From contig JAMLJB010000001.1 of assembly GCA_023953835.1 (NCBI GenBank), positions 2,887,501-2,951,500 of the forward strand: a stretch of DNA of 64,000 nucleotides, given 5' to 3'. Below the pieces are notes generated by a model, which saw only the letters and a program-made list of their open reading frames with translations, had not been told where the DNA came from and ran no database searches. Made by a program: the position numbers and the translations under genes. This DNA comes from Rhizobiaceae bacterium. GTDB taxonomy: Bacteria > Pseudomonadota > Alphaproteobacteria > Rhizobiales > Rhizobiaceae. This document shows positions 37,975-46,504 of this stretch, one piece after another (the stretch's first letter is position 1; every line of letters begins with the position of its first letter).

Positions 37975-38563
37975 GATGGCAATACCTTTCGTGGGTAACG
38001 GGTTGCCGTTGCGTAGGGCCTTTGGGTCTGGCCCGGTGGAAACTTGATGGGGGGCGTGGTGTGCCGAACTGTCGGGGTCGAGCCGGTTGGACATGCATCT
38101 TGCTCGGCACGAGGAGCCACTAGGGCCGTCCTGCCCGTGCCGTTGCCGGGACTTAGAGGCCCATCAGGAGGTAGGTGGACTGAAAGTGTCTACTGATAGG
38201 ATGACTTGCGGGAGGGCATTTGGTGGGGCGTCTTGATGAGGAGGGGATTGATTCACCGTCATCCCCCTAAACTTGAAGGGGAGACATGAAGTCGGATACC
38301 TAGAGGACTAAGAGCAGGGCGAAGATGATGAGCTTCAAGGCCGTGGCTCTGCCACCCCGGGAGAGATACTTAAAGGCGTCTCTAGGTGTCTGCTCTTGGA
38401 GTGGATGGTGGGAGGAGAACTACCATCTTCTTCATCTGCTCAGTGTGGCTACTTGAAGTATAGCAATGGGTCTGCGCATAAGCGTGGCGTAGCACCGCGT
38501 CCATGTGGAGCCGTCGCGCTATGTTTCCTATCGAATAAGTGTTTCCCTACTCAAGCCATTGAA
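37975..38563. other. Non-coding stretch in island
   Basis: About 590 bp between two minus-strand genes. Open frames here are short and lack starts with ribosome sites. A small inverted repeat GATGGT/ACCATC lies at 38404-38427. It probably contains the promoter and a long leader for the gene ending at 37312. I see no RNA gene. Confidence 0.4.
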
Positions 38564-39061
38564 TTAGCTGGATATGGCAGGAAGCGGATTCTTTGGGTCT
38601 TCTTCGTTGAGCTTCACGAGGCAAAGCCACAGTGGCGTTTCTATCGGAAGGCGCTCCAAGTCGTTCATCAGGTCTTTCTGCTTTTTGCTCAACCGCCCGA
38701 TAGCTAGCTGATTGGCTTTGAAGGGGCGGCGCGTAACTCCTCGGCCTGTCTGGGTGGATTGTCTGTGGGGGACATAAAGGACGTGACTGATGAAGTGCAG
38801 ATTGCAGTAGCCGCGCTCGACAGCCGGTCGGTCGCATAGGTATCCGGGCTTAGCGGGCCTTTCGTTAAACATGGTGGCGTGAGCGAGCTTCGGCAGTATC
38901 AGGGCAGGGCAGCGCCCCTCTTTCTTTGCCGCCGTAATTCGCGATCCGAATTGTTTCTCCAACTGGATTTCCTGTTGCCTTAGGTCGAACAGCAGGCGCT
39001 TCACCGAGTCGCGTGGTTTTCTGCTTCGGTGACTGCGCCGTATGGTCTTGTAGTGCGACAT
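38564..39061 (-). CDS. Unidentified basic island protein with Cys/His cluster
   Basis: A 165-residue, arginine- and lysine-rich protein. It contains YLCDRPAVERGYCNLHF (C-x8-C-x2-H), resembling short zinc-binding or HNH-like clusters in phage proteins, with another Cys-Pro upstream (GRCPAL). The N-terminus, KTIRRSHRSRKPRDSVKRL, could bind DNA or RNA. I do not know the family. The start at 39061 has no strong ribosome site, so it could be shorter. Confidence 0.5.
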   Translation of the reverse strand: MSHYKTIRRSHRSRKPRDSVKRLLFDLRQQEIQLEKQFGSRITAAKKEGRCPALILPKLAHATMFNERPAKPGYLCDRPAVERGYCNLHFISHVLYVPHRQSTQTGRGVTRRPFKANQLAIGRLSKKQKDLMNDLERLPIETPLWLCLVKLNEEDPKNPLPAISS

Positions 39062-39142
39062 TTGTGGATGCCTTCATAAGGAAAGGCCCCAAGCAAACCA
39101 TTTAGGAAGCCGGGGACCTTCGTATTGTGGGTGGGATGGGTA

Positions 39143-39331
39143 CTACGCGGCGGCAGTATGGTCGGTGCGCCACCCTTCAATCCACGGCGTCAAATCCTTT
39201 CCGGTACGGCGCTCGTACAGGAACTCGCGCACTTCGTAGGGTTGTAAGCAATCCAACGCGAAGCCAATGGCGGCTCCATCGTCTTCCAGTGCCCGTAGAA
39301 AGTCGGCGGTGGTGAGAGTCGCGTATGTCAT
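39143..39331 (-). CDS. Small unidentified island protein
   Basis: A 62-residue acidic protein starting MTYATLTTADFLRALEDDGA and ending WRTDHTAAA. A GGAG site lies about 8 nt before the ATG (CTTTAGGAGACTGACAAATG on the minus strand). It is the first minus-strand gene inside the right attachment repeat and could be a small regulator or excision factor, but it has no clear helix-turn-helix. Confidence 0.45.
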   Translation of the reverse strand: MTYATLTTADFLRALEDDGAAIGFALDCLQPYEVREFLYERRTGKDLTPWIEGWRTDHTAAA

Positions 39332-39367
39332 TTGTCAGTCTCCTAAAGGGTTGAACCTGTTACGGTA

Positions 39368-39381
39368 GACTGCTATGGGAA
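39368..39381 (+). repeat. Candidate integrase arm-type site, right
   Basis: GACTGCTATGGGAA, identical to 30203-30216, lies 60 bp inside the right attachment repeat. Confidence 0.4.
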
Positions 39382-39441
39382 TAGGAACGGAAGTGTGAAA
39401 TTATCTAACCAAATCAACGCTGTTTGTTGCGCCGTCTAGTT

Positions 39442-39464
39442 TTCGATCCTGTGCACACCCACCA
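39442..39464 (+). repeat. Island attachment repeat, distal side
   Basis: This is an exact copy of the 23-bp tRNA-Lys 3' end segment at 30124-30146. It is not part of a complete tRNA here; the preceding bases do not form the remaining arms. It marks the right border of the island, and core-type genes resume about 70 bp later. Confidence 0.93.
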
Positions 39465-39532
39465 ATAAATTCAAATAGTTATCGCTGCTGCCGTGCTTCT
39501 GTGGGGTCGGAAAGGGCGGCTCTGGAGAGAGA

Positions 39533-40333
39533 ATGAGCGGGACGGATGCGCAGAAGCGCCTGGAGTTTGCAATCGATGTCGCACAGCGCGCCGGTCAGCT
39601 TGGTCTGAAATTCTTCCGTGGATTGGACGACCTGAAAATCGAGAGCAAGGGTCATCAGGACCTTGTGTCGAACGGCGATCGCGAGGTCGAACTGTTCGTG
39701 CGCGCCGAGATCGCAAAGGCCTATCCCGAGGACGGGATTTTCGGCGAGGAGCATGCGCCCGTCAAAGGCACGTCCGGCCATGTCTGGGTGATCGATCCGA
39801 TCGACGGAACCGCAAATTTCGTGCGCGGCATTCCGCAATGGTGCGTCATCATCGCCTGCGCGAAGGACGGCAAGACCCATACCGGGGTCATTCACGACCC
39901 TGTTGCCGATGAGACGTTTTCCGCCCGTAAGGGCGATGGAGCCCGGCTGAACGGGAGGCCGATCAAGGTCGCTCCGGTTGCCTCGATCACCGAGGGCTCC
40001 GTCGGCACAGGGTTCAACAATCGCGCCGAGGCGATGAACATCATCCCGTTCATCAGCGATCTCGTTCGGGAAGGCGGCGTGTTCTTTCGCAATTCGTCCG
40101 GCGGTCTGATGCTCGCCTACGTGGCCTCCGGCAGGCTCATTGCCTATACCGAGGAACACATGAATTCGTGGGACTGCCTCGCCGGACTGCTGCTCATCGA
40201 GGAAGCGGGCGGTATCGTGCATTCGTTCGACCACGACGACGTGATCGTCGAGGGAACGGCGGTGATCGCCGCCGCGCCCGGCGTTTTCGATTGGGTGCGT
40301 GACACCTCGCTGCGGGCCTATACCAGCCTCTAA
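39533..40333 (+). CDS. Inositol monophosphatase family protein
   Basis: A 266-residue SuhB/IMPase-type phosphatase. Metal-binding motifs are IFGEEHAP, WVIDPIDGTANFVRGIPQWC and the C-terminal NSWDCLAGLLLIEEAGG. The family includes inositol-1-phosphatase, histidinol-phosphate phosphatase and PAP phosphatase; the exact substrate cannot be chosen from sequence. It is the first gene beyond the island and its stop overlaps the convergent cobT stop by two bases. Confidence 0.88.
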   Translation: MSGTDAQKRLEFAIDVAQRAGQLGLKFFRGLDDLKIESKGHQDLVSNGDREVELFVRAEIAKAYPEDGIFGEEHAPVKGTSGHVWVIDPIDGTANFVRGIPQWCVIIACAKDGKTHTGVIHDPVADETFSARKGDGARLNGRPIKVAPVASITEGSVGTGFNNRAEAMNIIPFISDLVREGGVFFRNSSGGLMLAYVASGRLIAYTEEHMNSWDCLAGLLLIEEAGGIVHSFDHDDVIVEGTAVIAAAPGVFDWVRDTSLRAYTSL

Positions 40334-41340
40334 TTCTCCGAGACACCGGCCTCCGCGAAGCTCGCCATGCCGTTGTGGCACGCGACGGCGCTGCGCAGCA
40401 CATTGATCGCGACTGCCGCACCCGAACCCTCACCAAGCCGCATGCCAAGATCGAGCAGGGGATTCATTTGCATCGCGCCTAGAAGGCCTCGATGCCCGGC
40501 TTCGGCGGAAACATGTCCCGCAACCGTATGGGCGAGGCTGTCAGGATTGACCTTGAACAGCGGCGCAACGGCTGCGGCGGTGACGAAGCCGTCGAGGATA
40601 ATCGGAACGCCAGACTGCCGTGCAGCAAGCGTGGTACCCAGCATCGCGGCAAGCTCGCGCCCGCCAAGGGCGGCTGCAACCTTGAGTGGATCGTCCAGAA
40701 TCGCACGATGGCGCGCAATGCCCTTGTCGATGGCGACGGCTTTGCGGTTGAGGCCCGCATCGTCCACGCCCGTGCCGCGACCGACCCATTGCGCTGAACT
40801 GCCGCCGAAGAGGGCGGTGGCGAGCGCCGCCGCCGTGGTGGTGTTGCCTATCCCCATTTCGCCAAGGCTTAGGAGATCGAGGTCGCGGTCCACGGCATCG
40901 TAGCCGATGGCCACTGCGTCGAGAAACTCGGATTCGGACATCGCGGCGACCTGCGTGAAATCGCCCGTCGGTTTCTCCACCTGTAGCGGGATGACTTCGA
41001 GCTGTGCCGCCGCAGTGCGCGCCAACTGGTTGATCGCAGCGCCGCCCGCCGCGAAATTGGCCACCATCTGCGCGGTGACCTCAGCGGGAAATGCCGAAAC
41101 GCCTTGCGCCGTGACGCCGTGCGACCCGGCAAAAACCACGACCTTTACCCGATCCAGCCGTGGCAGCGCGCGGCGCTGCCAGCGCGCCAGCCAGACGGCC
41201 AGGTCTTCCAGCCTGCCGAGGCTTCCCTGCGGCTTGGTGAGCGTGTTCTGGCGTGCGGCGGCCGATTGCGCCGCGGCCTCGTCACCCGCTGGAGCAGAGA
41301 TAATGGCGCTTCGCAATTCATCCAGCGATTTGAAGGACAT
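40330..41340 (-). CDS. cobT: Nicotinate-nucleotide:dimethylbenzimidazole phosphoribosyltransferase
   Basis: CobT makes alpha-ribazole phosphate, the lower ligand precursor of cobalamin. The 336-residue protein has QGSLGRLEDLAVWLARW, VFAGSHGVTAQGVSAFP, GEMGIGNTTTAAAL and the C-terminal LGMRLGEGSGAAVA motif with the catalytic Glu. The ATG at 41340 gives MSFKSLDEL. In Pseudomonas denitrificans naming the same enzyme is called CobU. The cobS gene lies 24 nt upstream of it on the same strand. Confidence 0.95.
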   Translation of the reverse strand: MSFKSLDELRSAIISAPAGDEAAAQSAAARQNTLTKPQGSLGRLEDLAVWLARWQRRALPRLDRVKVVVFAGSHGVTAQGVSAFPAEVTAQMVANFAAGGAAINQLARTAAAQLEVIPLQVEKPTGDFTQVAAMSESEFLDAVAIGYDAVDRDLDLLSLGEMGIGNTTTAAALATALFGGSSAQWVGRGTGVDDAGLNRKAVAIDKGIARHRAILDDPLKVAAALGGRELAAMLGTTLAARQSGVPIILDGFVTAAAVAPLFKVNPDSLAHTVAGHVSAEAGHRGLLGAMQMNPLLDLGMRLGEGSGAAVAINVLRSAVACHNGMASFAEAGVSEN

Positions 41341-41364
41341 ATCAGGACACACTCCGATAGAGAA

Positions 41365-42129
41365 TCAGGAAAGGGCAGCGCCCGCAACCACAAGAACGGT
41401 GATCTCCGCGCATTGTTGGGCGGCGCCCAGCGTATCGCCTGTGATCCCTCCGATCTGGCGGATGAAAAGTCCCCTCAGCCACCAGCCGAGACAGCCGAGC
41501 AGGATCGCGAGCAGGATGCCCTGCGCGATGCCGAGGAGCAGCAGCGACGCCGCTCCGATGGCCAGCGCTGCAAGCGCGGTGGCGTCACCCACCGGTCCCA
41601 CCGAGGCGGCCAGCCCGCTTTCGCGTGCAGCAGGCGTCCGCTGGATGATGGCGGGCAGCAGGCCGCGCGATGCGGCGTGAGCCGCGATCAACGCGCAGAC
41701 CGCACTTGCGCCGCCGGGGAGCGAGGCAAGGGAGGTCCAGCGCACCAGCACCGAAAGCACGAGAGCGGCGGCGCCATAGGTGCCGATGCGGCTGTCATGC
41801 ATGATTTCCAGCTTGCGTCCGATGGTGCGGCCGCCGCCGAAGGCGTCGGCTGTGTCGGCCAGCCCGTCCTCATGCAGGCACCCGGTGGCGATCATCGTGG
41901 TTGCCAGCGCCAGCGCGGCGGCAACGCCTTCATTGATGCCGCATGCATGGGCGATCGTGTAGACGAAGCCGCCCGCAAGGGCGACCACGATTCCGGCAAC
42001 TGGCGCTGCCCAGATCGCATCGCCGAGCCTGCGCCCCGGAACATCGAAGGGCGGCAATGGAAGGCGCGTGAAGAAGACCAGCGAAATGGCAAGGTCAGCC
42101 ATCACGGAACGGGCGTTGAGTTCGCTCAT
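41365..42129 (-). CDS. cobS: Adenosylcobinamide-GDP ribazoletransferase
   Basis: CobS joins adenosyl-GDP-cobinamide to alpha-ribazole, the last assembly step. The 254-residue membrane protein starts near FFTRLPLPPFDVPG, has many hydrophobic helices and the ATGCLHEDGLADTADAFGGG motif with acidic metal-binding residues. It is called CobV in the P. denitrificans nomenclature. Its start overlaps the cobB stop by 4 nt, so cobB, cobS and cobT are probably one operon with cobA. Confidence 0.94.
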   Translation of the reverse strand: MSELNARSVMADLAISLVFFTRLPLPPFDVPGRRLGDAIWAAPVAGIVVALAGGFVYTIAHACGINEGVAAALALATTMIATGCLHEDGLADTADAFGGGRTIGRKLEIMHDSRIGTYGAAALVLSVLVRWTSLASLPGGASAVCALIAAHAASRGLLPAIIQRTPAARESGLAASVGPVGDATALAALAIGAASLLLLGIAQGILLAILLGCLGWWLRGLFIRQIGGITGDTLGAAQQCAEITVLVVAGAALS

Positions 42130-43445
42130 GCGGCGTGCTCCAGCGCGATCGCGTGGAAAAATGTGCCGGTGACCTTTCCGCGCCGCGCGCCCGATGCGCC
42201 GAGCGCATTGCCCTGGCCGTCGAACAGTTCAGCAAAGGGCAGTTGATCACCATCGCTCAGCGACCGCGCATAGTGAAATTCATGGCCGCGAACCCATGTG
42301 CCCGCCGGGCCGAGCGGACCATCATCCAGCAGGCGGGCGCGCCGATAGCCCAGGTTCATTTTACGCTGGAAAAAGCTGGTGGCGTGGCCGAGCAGGCCGA
42401 GCATCGGATGTGTCATGCCTTGTGCGTCTTCGATGCTTTCACCGAGCACCATGAAGCCGCCGCACTCGCCATGAACCGGGCGGGTTTCGGCAAAGCCACG
42501 CGTGCCATCCATGAAATTGCGGGCCTGCGACAGGCGACCTGCGTGGAGTTCAGGATAGCCGCCCGGAAGCCAGCACATATCGCAATCGCGGGAGGGCGCT
42601 TCATCGGCGAGCGGGGAAAAAGGAACGATTTCAGCGCCCGCATGCCGCCAGTCGCGCGCCAGATGTGGATAGAGGAAGCTGAAGGCCGCATCCATGGCGA
42701 GCGCAATGCGCTGCGCCGGGGGCGGAATGGCGATTGCGGTCTCTGCGGCAATGTCGAGCGGGGTCGCCGCCGCAATGATCGCGTCGATGTCGAGCGAACG
42801 TTCCATCGCGTCCGCAAGCCGGTCGAGATGCGCGGCGAGGTTGCCATGCTCATGCGCCTGCACGAGGCCCAGATGGCGTTCGGGCAGGTTGAGTTCCGGA
42901 TCGCGCATCACCGCGCCCACAACCGGCAGGCCAATCTTCTCGACAGCCTCGCCGGCAAGGCGACGGTGGCGCTCGCTGCCGAGCTTGTTCATCACGACGC
43001 CCGCCATCCTGACCGCCGGATCATATGCGGCAAAGCCCTTGGCGACGGCCGCCGCCGTCTGCGACTGGCCGGACACGTCGAGCACCAGCAGGACGGGTAT
43101 GCCAAAGCGTCGCGCGAGGTCTGCCGCCGAGCCGGCGCGACCCGGCTGGCCATCAATGCCGTCGAACAGGCCCATGGCGCTTTCGATGACGATGATGTCG
43201 GTGCCGTTCGCGATTTCTCCAAGAAGCGAGGCAATCAGGCCGGGCTCCATCGCCCAGGAATCGAGGTTGACGCCCGGCTGTCCCGTTGCCGCCGCGTGAA
43301 AGCCGGGATCGATATAGTCCGGGCCGGATTTTGCGCCGCGCACCTTCAGGCCACGTCGCGCAAGGGCGCGCAACAGGCCGATGGTCACGCTCGTCTTGCC
43401 CGAACCGGAGCGCGGCGCTCCGACGATGATGGCGCGCGCACTCAT
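42126..43445 (-). CDS. cobB: Cobyrinic acid a,c-diamide synthase
   Basis: CobB amidates the a and c side chains of hydrogenobyrinic acid using glutamine and ATP. The 439-residue protein has an N-terminal dethiobiotin-synthetase-like P-loop (IVGAPRSGSGKTSVTIGLL) and a C-terminal class I glutaminase domain with PVHGECGGFMVLGE (catalytic Cys). The ATG at 43445 overlaps the cobA stop by 4 nt; a longer in-frame extension inside cobA is not used. Confidence 0.94.
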   Translation of the reverse strand: MSARAIIVGAPRSGSGKTSVTIGLLRALARRGLKVRGAKSGPDYIDPGFHAAATGQPGVNLDSWAMEPGLIASLLGEIANGTDIIVIESAMGLFDGIDGQPGRAGSAADLARRFGIPVLLVLDVSGQSQTAAAVAKGFAAYDPAVRMAGVVMNKLGSERHRRLAGEAVEKIGLPVVGAVMRDPELNLPERHLGLVQAHEHGNLAAHLDRLADAMERSLDIDAIIAAATPLDIAAETAIAIPPPAQRIALAMDAAFSFLYPHLARDWRHAGAEIVPFSPLADEAPSRDCDMCWLPGGYPELHAGRLSQARNFMDGTRGFAETRPVHGECGGFMVLGESIEDAQGMTHPMLGLLGHATSFFQRKMNLGYRRARLLDDGPLGPAGTWVRGHEFHYARSLSDGDQLPFAELFDGQGNALGASGARRGKVTGTFFHAIALEHAA

Positions 43446-44221
43446 GGTTTCAGCCTTTCGCGCAGCGCCACAATGCCGCCGATCACGATCAGCGCCGGAG
43501 AGACGATACTCTCGCGGTGGGCGCCTTCCACAAGCGTCCCGAGTGTCGCGATGACCGCGCGTTCCTGCGGCAGGGTCGCGTTTTCGATCAGCGCGGCGGG
43601 CGTTTCCGGAGCAAGTCCGCCCTGCATCAGCGCCGCAACCGTCTCCGCCAGATGTGTCAGGCCCATATAGATCACGATGGGCTGGCCCGTGCGGGCGAGG
43701 GCTGCCCAGTCGGGGCGGTCGTCGCACGTGGCGGCAAAGCCGGTTGCAAGGATGATCGCGCCGTTGACGCCGCGCATGGTGGCGGGAATGCCCGCCGATG
43801 TCAGGCCGCCAAATGCCGATGTGACGCCCGGCAGCACGCGATAGGGAATGCCGTGCTCAACCAGCGCAAGCGCCTCTTCGCCGCCGCGCGCGAACACGAA
43901 GGGGTGGCCGCCTTTCAGCCGCACGACCTTGCGGCCTTCCTTCGCCAGCCGCACCAACAGCGCATTGATTTCTGCCTGCGGAATGGAAAGCCGCCCGCCG
44001 CGCTTTCCGACAAAGTATTTTTCCGCTCGGGCGGCAAGCGCGACGATTTCCTGCGACACCAGCGCGTCATGCACCAATGCGTCAGCCTGATCGAGCGCCG
44101 ACAGCACGTCGAGCGTCAGCAGGGCGGGATCGCCCGGGCCAGCGCCAGCCAGCCACACATGGCCGGCTTCCAGCCGGGGCGTGCGGCTCAACTGGTTGGC
44201 GATTGCCGTTTCGATGCTCAT
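43442..44221 (-). CDS. cobA: Uroporphyrinogen-III C-methyltransferase
   Basis: CobA performs two SAM-dependent methylations of uroporphyrinogen III to precorrin-2, the branch point to cobalamin and siroheme. The 259-residue protein has VWLAGAGPGDPALLTLDVL, VVRLKGGHPFVFARGGEE, PGVTSAFGGLTSAGIP and a IVIYMGLTHL segment. It is the single-domain form without CysG-type extensions. It starts 53 bp from the divergent cbiD start. Confidence 0.95.
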   Translation of the reverse strand: MSIETAIANQLSRTPRLEAGHVWLAGAGPGDPALLTLDVLSALDQADALVHDALVSQEIVALAARAEKYFVGKRGGRLSIPQAEINALLVRLAKEGRKVVRLKGGHPFVFARGGEEALALVEHGIPYRVLPGVTSAFGGLTSAGIPATMRGVNGAIILATGFAATCDDRPDWAALARTGQPIVIYMGLTHLAETVAALMQGGLAPETPAALIENATLPQERAVIATLGTLVEGAHRESIVSPALIVIGGIVALRERLKP

Positions 44222-44274
44222 ATCAGGCGCTTTCGGCGATGACTGCGCGCTGCCGCAGCCCTATAGATGCCCGC

Positions 44275-45354
44275 ATGAGCGAGAACGAGAGACCGCTGCG
44301 GCGAGGCTGGACGACCGGGGCCTGCGCCACGGCTGCCAGCAAAGCCGCCTGCGCGGCGCTTCTGACCGGAGCATTTCCCGATCCGGTCGAGATCACCCTG
44401 CCGGGCGGGCAAAAGGTCTCTTTCGCGCTTGCGCTGAACGAAATCGGCGACGGGTATGCGCGGGCGGCAATCGTCAAGGATGCGGGCGACGATCCTGATG
44501 TCACCCACGGCGCGCTGATCGTTTCCACTGTGCGGCGCGGGCCGCGCGCATCCGGCGTCACGTTCCAGCGTGGCGAAGGCGTCGGTCTGGTGACGCGCCC
44601 CGGGCTGCCGATCGCGCCGGGCGAACCGGCGATCAATCCCGTGCCGCGCCGCATGATCGCGCAGGCCGTGCGCGAGGTGGCGGGCGAGGAAGCGGACATC
44701 GCCGTCGAGATCGCCGTCCCGGACGGCGAGAAAATGGCCGAGCGAACGCTCAACGGGCGGCTCGGCATCCTGCACGGCATTTCCATCCTTGGCACCACCG
44801 GAATTGTCATTCCCTATTCCTGTTCCTCGTGGATTCACTCGATCCATCGCGGCATCGACGTGGCGCGCGCCATGGGCTTCTCGCATGTCGCGGGGTCCAC
44901 CGGCAACGCGTCCGAGATGGCCGTGCAAAAACGCTACGGCCTGCATGAGGTGCAGTTGATCGACATGGGAGATTTCGTCGGCGGCATGCTGAAATATCTC
45001 GCCGGCCATCCCGTGCCGCGTGTCACGATTGCGGGCGGCGTCGCCAAGATGACCAAGCTGGCGCAAGGCATGCTGGATTTGCATTCGAAGCGCGGCCCTG
45101 CCGACCTGGATGGGCTCGCGGCGGTAGCGTCCGGGGCCGGAGCCTCCAACTCGCTTGCCGGGGAAATTCGCGCGGCGAACACGGTCGCGCATGCATTTGC
45201 GCTTGCGGAGGAGGTGGGCATCTCCATCGGCGACGCGATTGCTGAACTGGCGTGGAAAACGGCCATGCCCGTCGTCGCGAAAGCCACTATCGAGGTCGAG
45301 GTGCTGGTCTTCGACCGCGAGGGCAATCTGCGTGGGCAATACCCGCGAGCCTGA
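44275..45354 (+). CDS. cbiD: Cobalt-precorrin-5B C1-methyltransferase
   Basis: CbiD methylates C1 of the corrin ring. The 359-residue protein starts MSENERPLRRGWTTGACATAAS, and has VITLPGG-like and GTTGIVIPYSCSSWIHSI segments plus GNASEMAV. CbiD belongs to the anaerobic pathway, where it takes the place of CobF. In this window the other ring enzymes are of the aerobic type (CobG, CobN, CobW), so CbiD may have replaced CobF. No cobF-like gene is visible in this window. Start upstream of 44275 is non-coding. Confidence 0.93.
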   Translation: MSENERPLRRGWTTGACATAASKAACAALLTGAFPDPVEITLPGGQKVSFALALNEIGDGYARAAIVKDAGDDPDVTHGALIVSTVRRGPRASGVTFQRGEGVGLVTRPGLPIAPGEPAINPVPRRMIAQAVREVAGEEADIAVEIAVPDGEKMAERTLNGRLGILHGISILGTTGIVIPYSCSSWIHSIHRGIDVARAMGFSHVAGSTGNASEMAVQKRYGLHEVQLIDMGDFVGGMLKYLAGHPVPRVTIAGGVAKMTKLAQGMLDLHSKRGPADLDGLAAVASGAGASNSLAGEIRAANTVAHAFALAEEVGISIGDAIAELAWKTAMPVVAKATIEVEVLVFDREGNLRGQYPRA

Positions 45355-45359
45355 GCGCA

Positions 45360-46121
45360 TCATTCGCCCCTCCCGCGAAAGCGCCGCTGATAGTGGGGAT
45401 CATAGAGCGAGGATTCCCGAAAATCCTGCGCGCCGAGCGATTGGCCGACGAAGATGATCGCGGTGCGTTCGACTGGGTCGCGCGCGAGCGCATCCGCCAG
45501 CGTGCCGAGCGTTGCGTGGATGATGCGTTCGTCCGGCCACGATGCGCGGAACACGACCGCCACCGGGCAGTCCGCGCCGTAGAATGGAACGAGGCGTTCA
45601 GAGATCTGCGCGGCTTCATGGACGGCGAGGTGAATGGCCAGCGTCGCGCCCGTTGCGCCGAATGCTTCCAGCGTCTCGCCATCCGGCATTTTCGATGCAC
45701 GGCCTGAAACCCGTGTCAGCACGAGGCTTTGCGCGACTTCGGGGATCGTCAGCTCCCGCTTCAGCGCCGCTGCCGCCGCCGCAAAAGAAGGGACGCCCGG
45801 CGTCAGCGTATAATCGATGCCCAGACGTTCCAGCCGCCTGATCTGTTCGGCGACCGCGCTCCACACCGAAAGGTCTCCCGAATGCAGGCGCGCGACATCT
45901 TCGCCTGCCTCATGCGCGCGCCTGTATTCCGCCTCGATCTCGTCCAGCGACATCGGCGCGGTGTCGATCAGCCGCGCGCCTTGCGGGCAATAGGCGAGGA
46001 GGTCCCGCGAAACGATCGACCCCGCATAGAGGCAAACGGGGCAGGCGGCCAGCAGGTCGCGGCCGCGCACCGTGATGAGGTCCGCCGCGCCCGGTCCCGC
46101 ACCGATGAAGTGCACCGTCAT
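45360..46121 (-). CDS. cobM: Precorrin-4 C11-methyltransferase
   Basis: CobM methylates C11 of precorrin-4. The 253-residue SAM-dependent protein has [49 protein letters not shown] and [18 protein letters not shown], a close fit to CobM/CbiF. Its start overlaps the cobE stop by 4 nt. Confidence 0.95.
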   Translation of the reverse strand: MTVHFIGAGPGAADLITVRGRDLLAACPVCLYAGSIVSRDLLAYCPQGARLIDTAPMSLDEIEAEYRRAHEAGEDVARLHSGDLSVWSAVAEQIRRLERLGIDYTLTPGVPSFAAAAAALKRELTIPEVAQSLVLTRVSGRASKMPDGETLEAFGATGATLAIHLAVHEAAQISERLVPFYGADCPVAVVFRASWPDERIIHATLGTLADALARDPVERTAIIFVGQSLGAQDFRESSLYDPHYQRRFRGRGE

Positions 46122-46504
46122 GCGTCACCTTCCGAATGTGCAATCGCGCAGGTCACGCCGTTACGGGCGATGCGTGGGCCAAGCAGCGCGCCGCCTTCGC
46201 CTGCCGCTGCAAGGGCTGCCGCCTCCGACAGCGAGTCCGCTCCCGTCGCTTCCAGTGACTTCCGCGAATGTGTGAGGCAGCGCGCAGAAACTGCGCTGAG
46301 CGCATCGTTTTCCACAATGACGAGCGGCAGTTTCAGCATGTCGGCCGCCGCCGCGATGCCCGCCTCGCCGCGCTTGATTTGGCCGGTCGCCAGCCGGTCC
46401 AGCATGGAGGGCGTCAGGCCATGCGCGGCCAGCGCGCGGCCGATGGCCTCGAAAACGGCAGCGCCGCTGCTGCCCTTCCGGCATCCGATGCCCGCGACCA
46501 TCAT
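46118..46504 (-). CDS. cobE: CobE, cobalamin biosynthesis protein
   Basis: A 128-residue protein. It has [20 protein letters not shown] and [26 protein letters not shown], matching CobE and the C-terminal domain of CbiG, which are implicated in ring handling near the C20 methyl/acyl loss steps. The ATGATG at 46504-46499 overlaps the cobL stop (ATGA). An upstream in-frame start at 46549 lies inside cobL and is less likely. Confidence 0.88.
   Translation of the reverse strand: MMVAGIGCRKGSSGAAVFEAIGRALAAHGLTPSMLDRLATGQIKRGEAGIAAAADMLKLPLVIVENDALSAVSARCLTHSRKSLEATGADSLSEAAALAAAGEGGALLGPRIARNGVTCAIAHSEGDA

Noticed and set aside
38396..38707. 103-residue plus-strand frame in the island
   Set aside because: It overlaps the minus-strand gene at 38564-39061, has no ribosome site and has an irregular composition.
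39442..39464. Second tRNA-Lys gene
   Set aside because: Only the 3' 23 bases are present; no D arm or anticodon arm precedes them. It is the island border.
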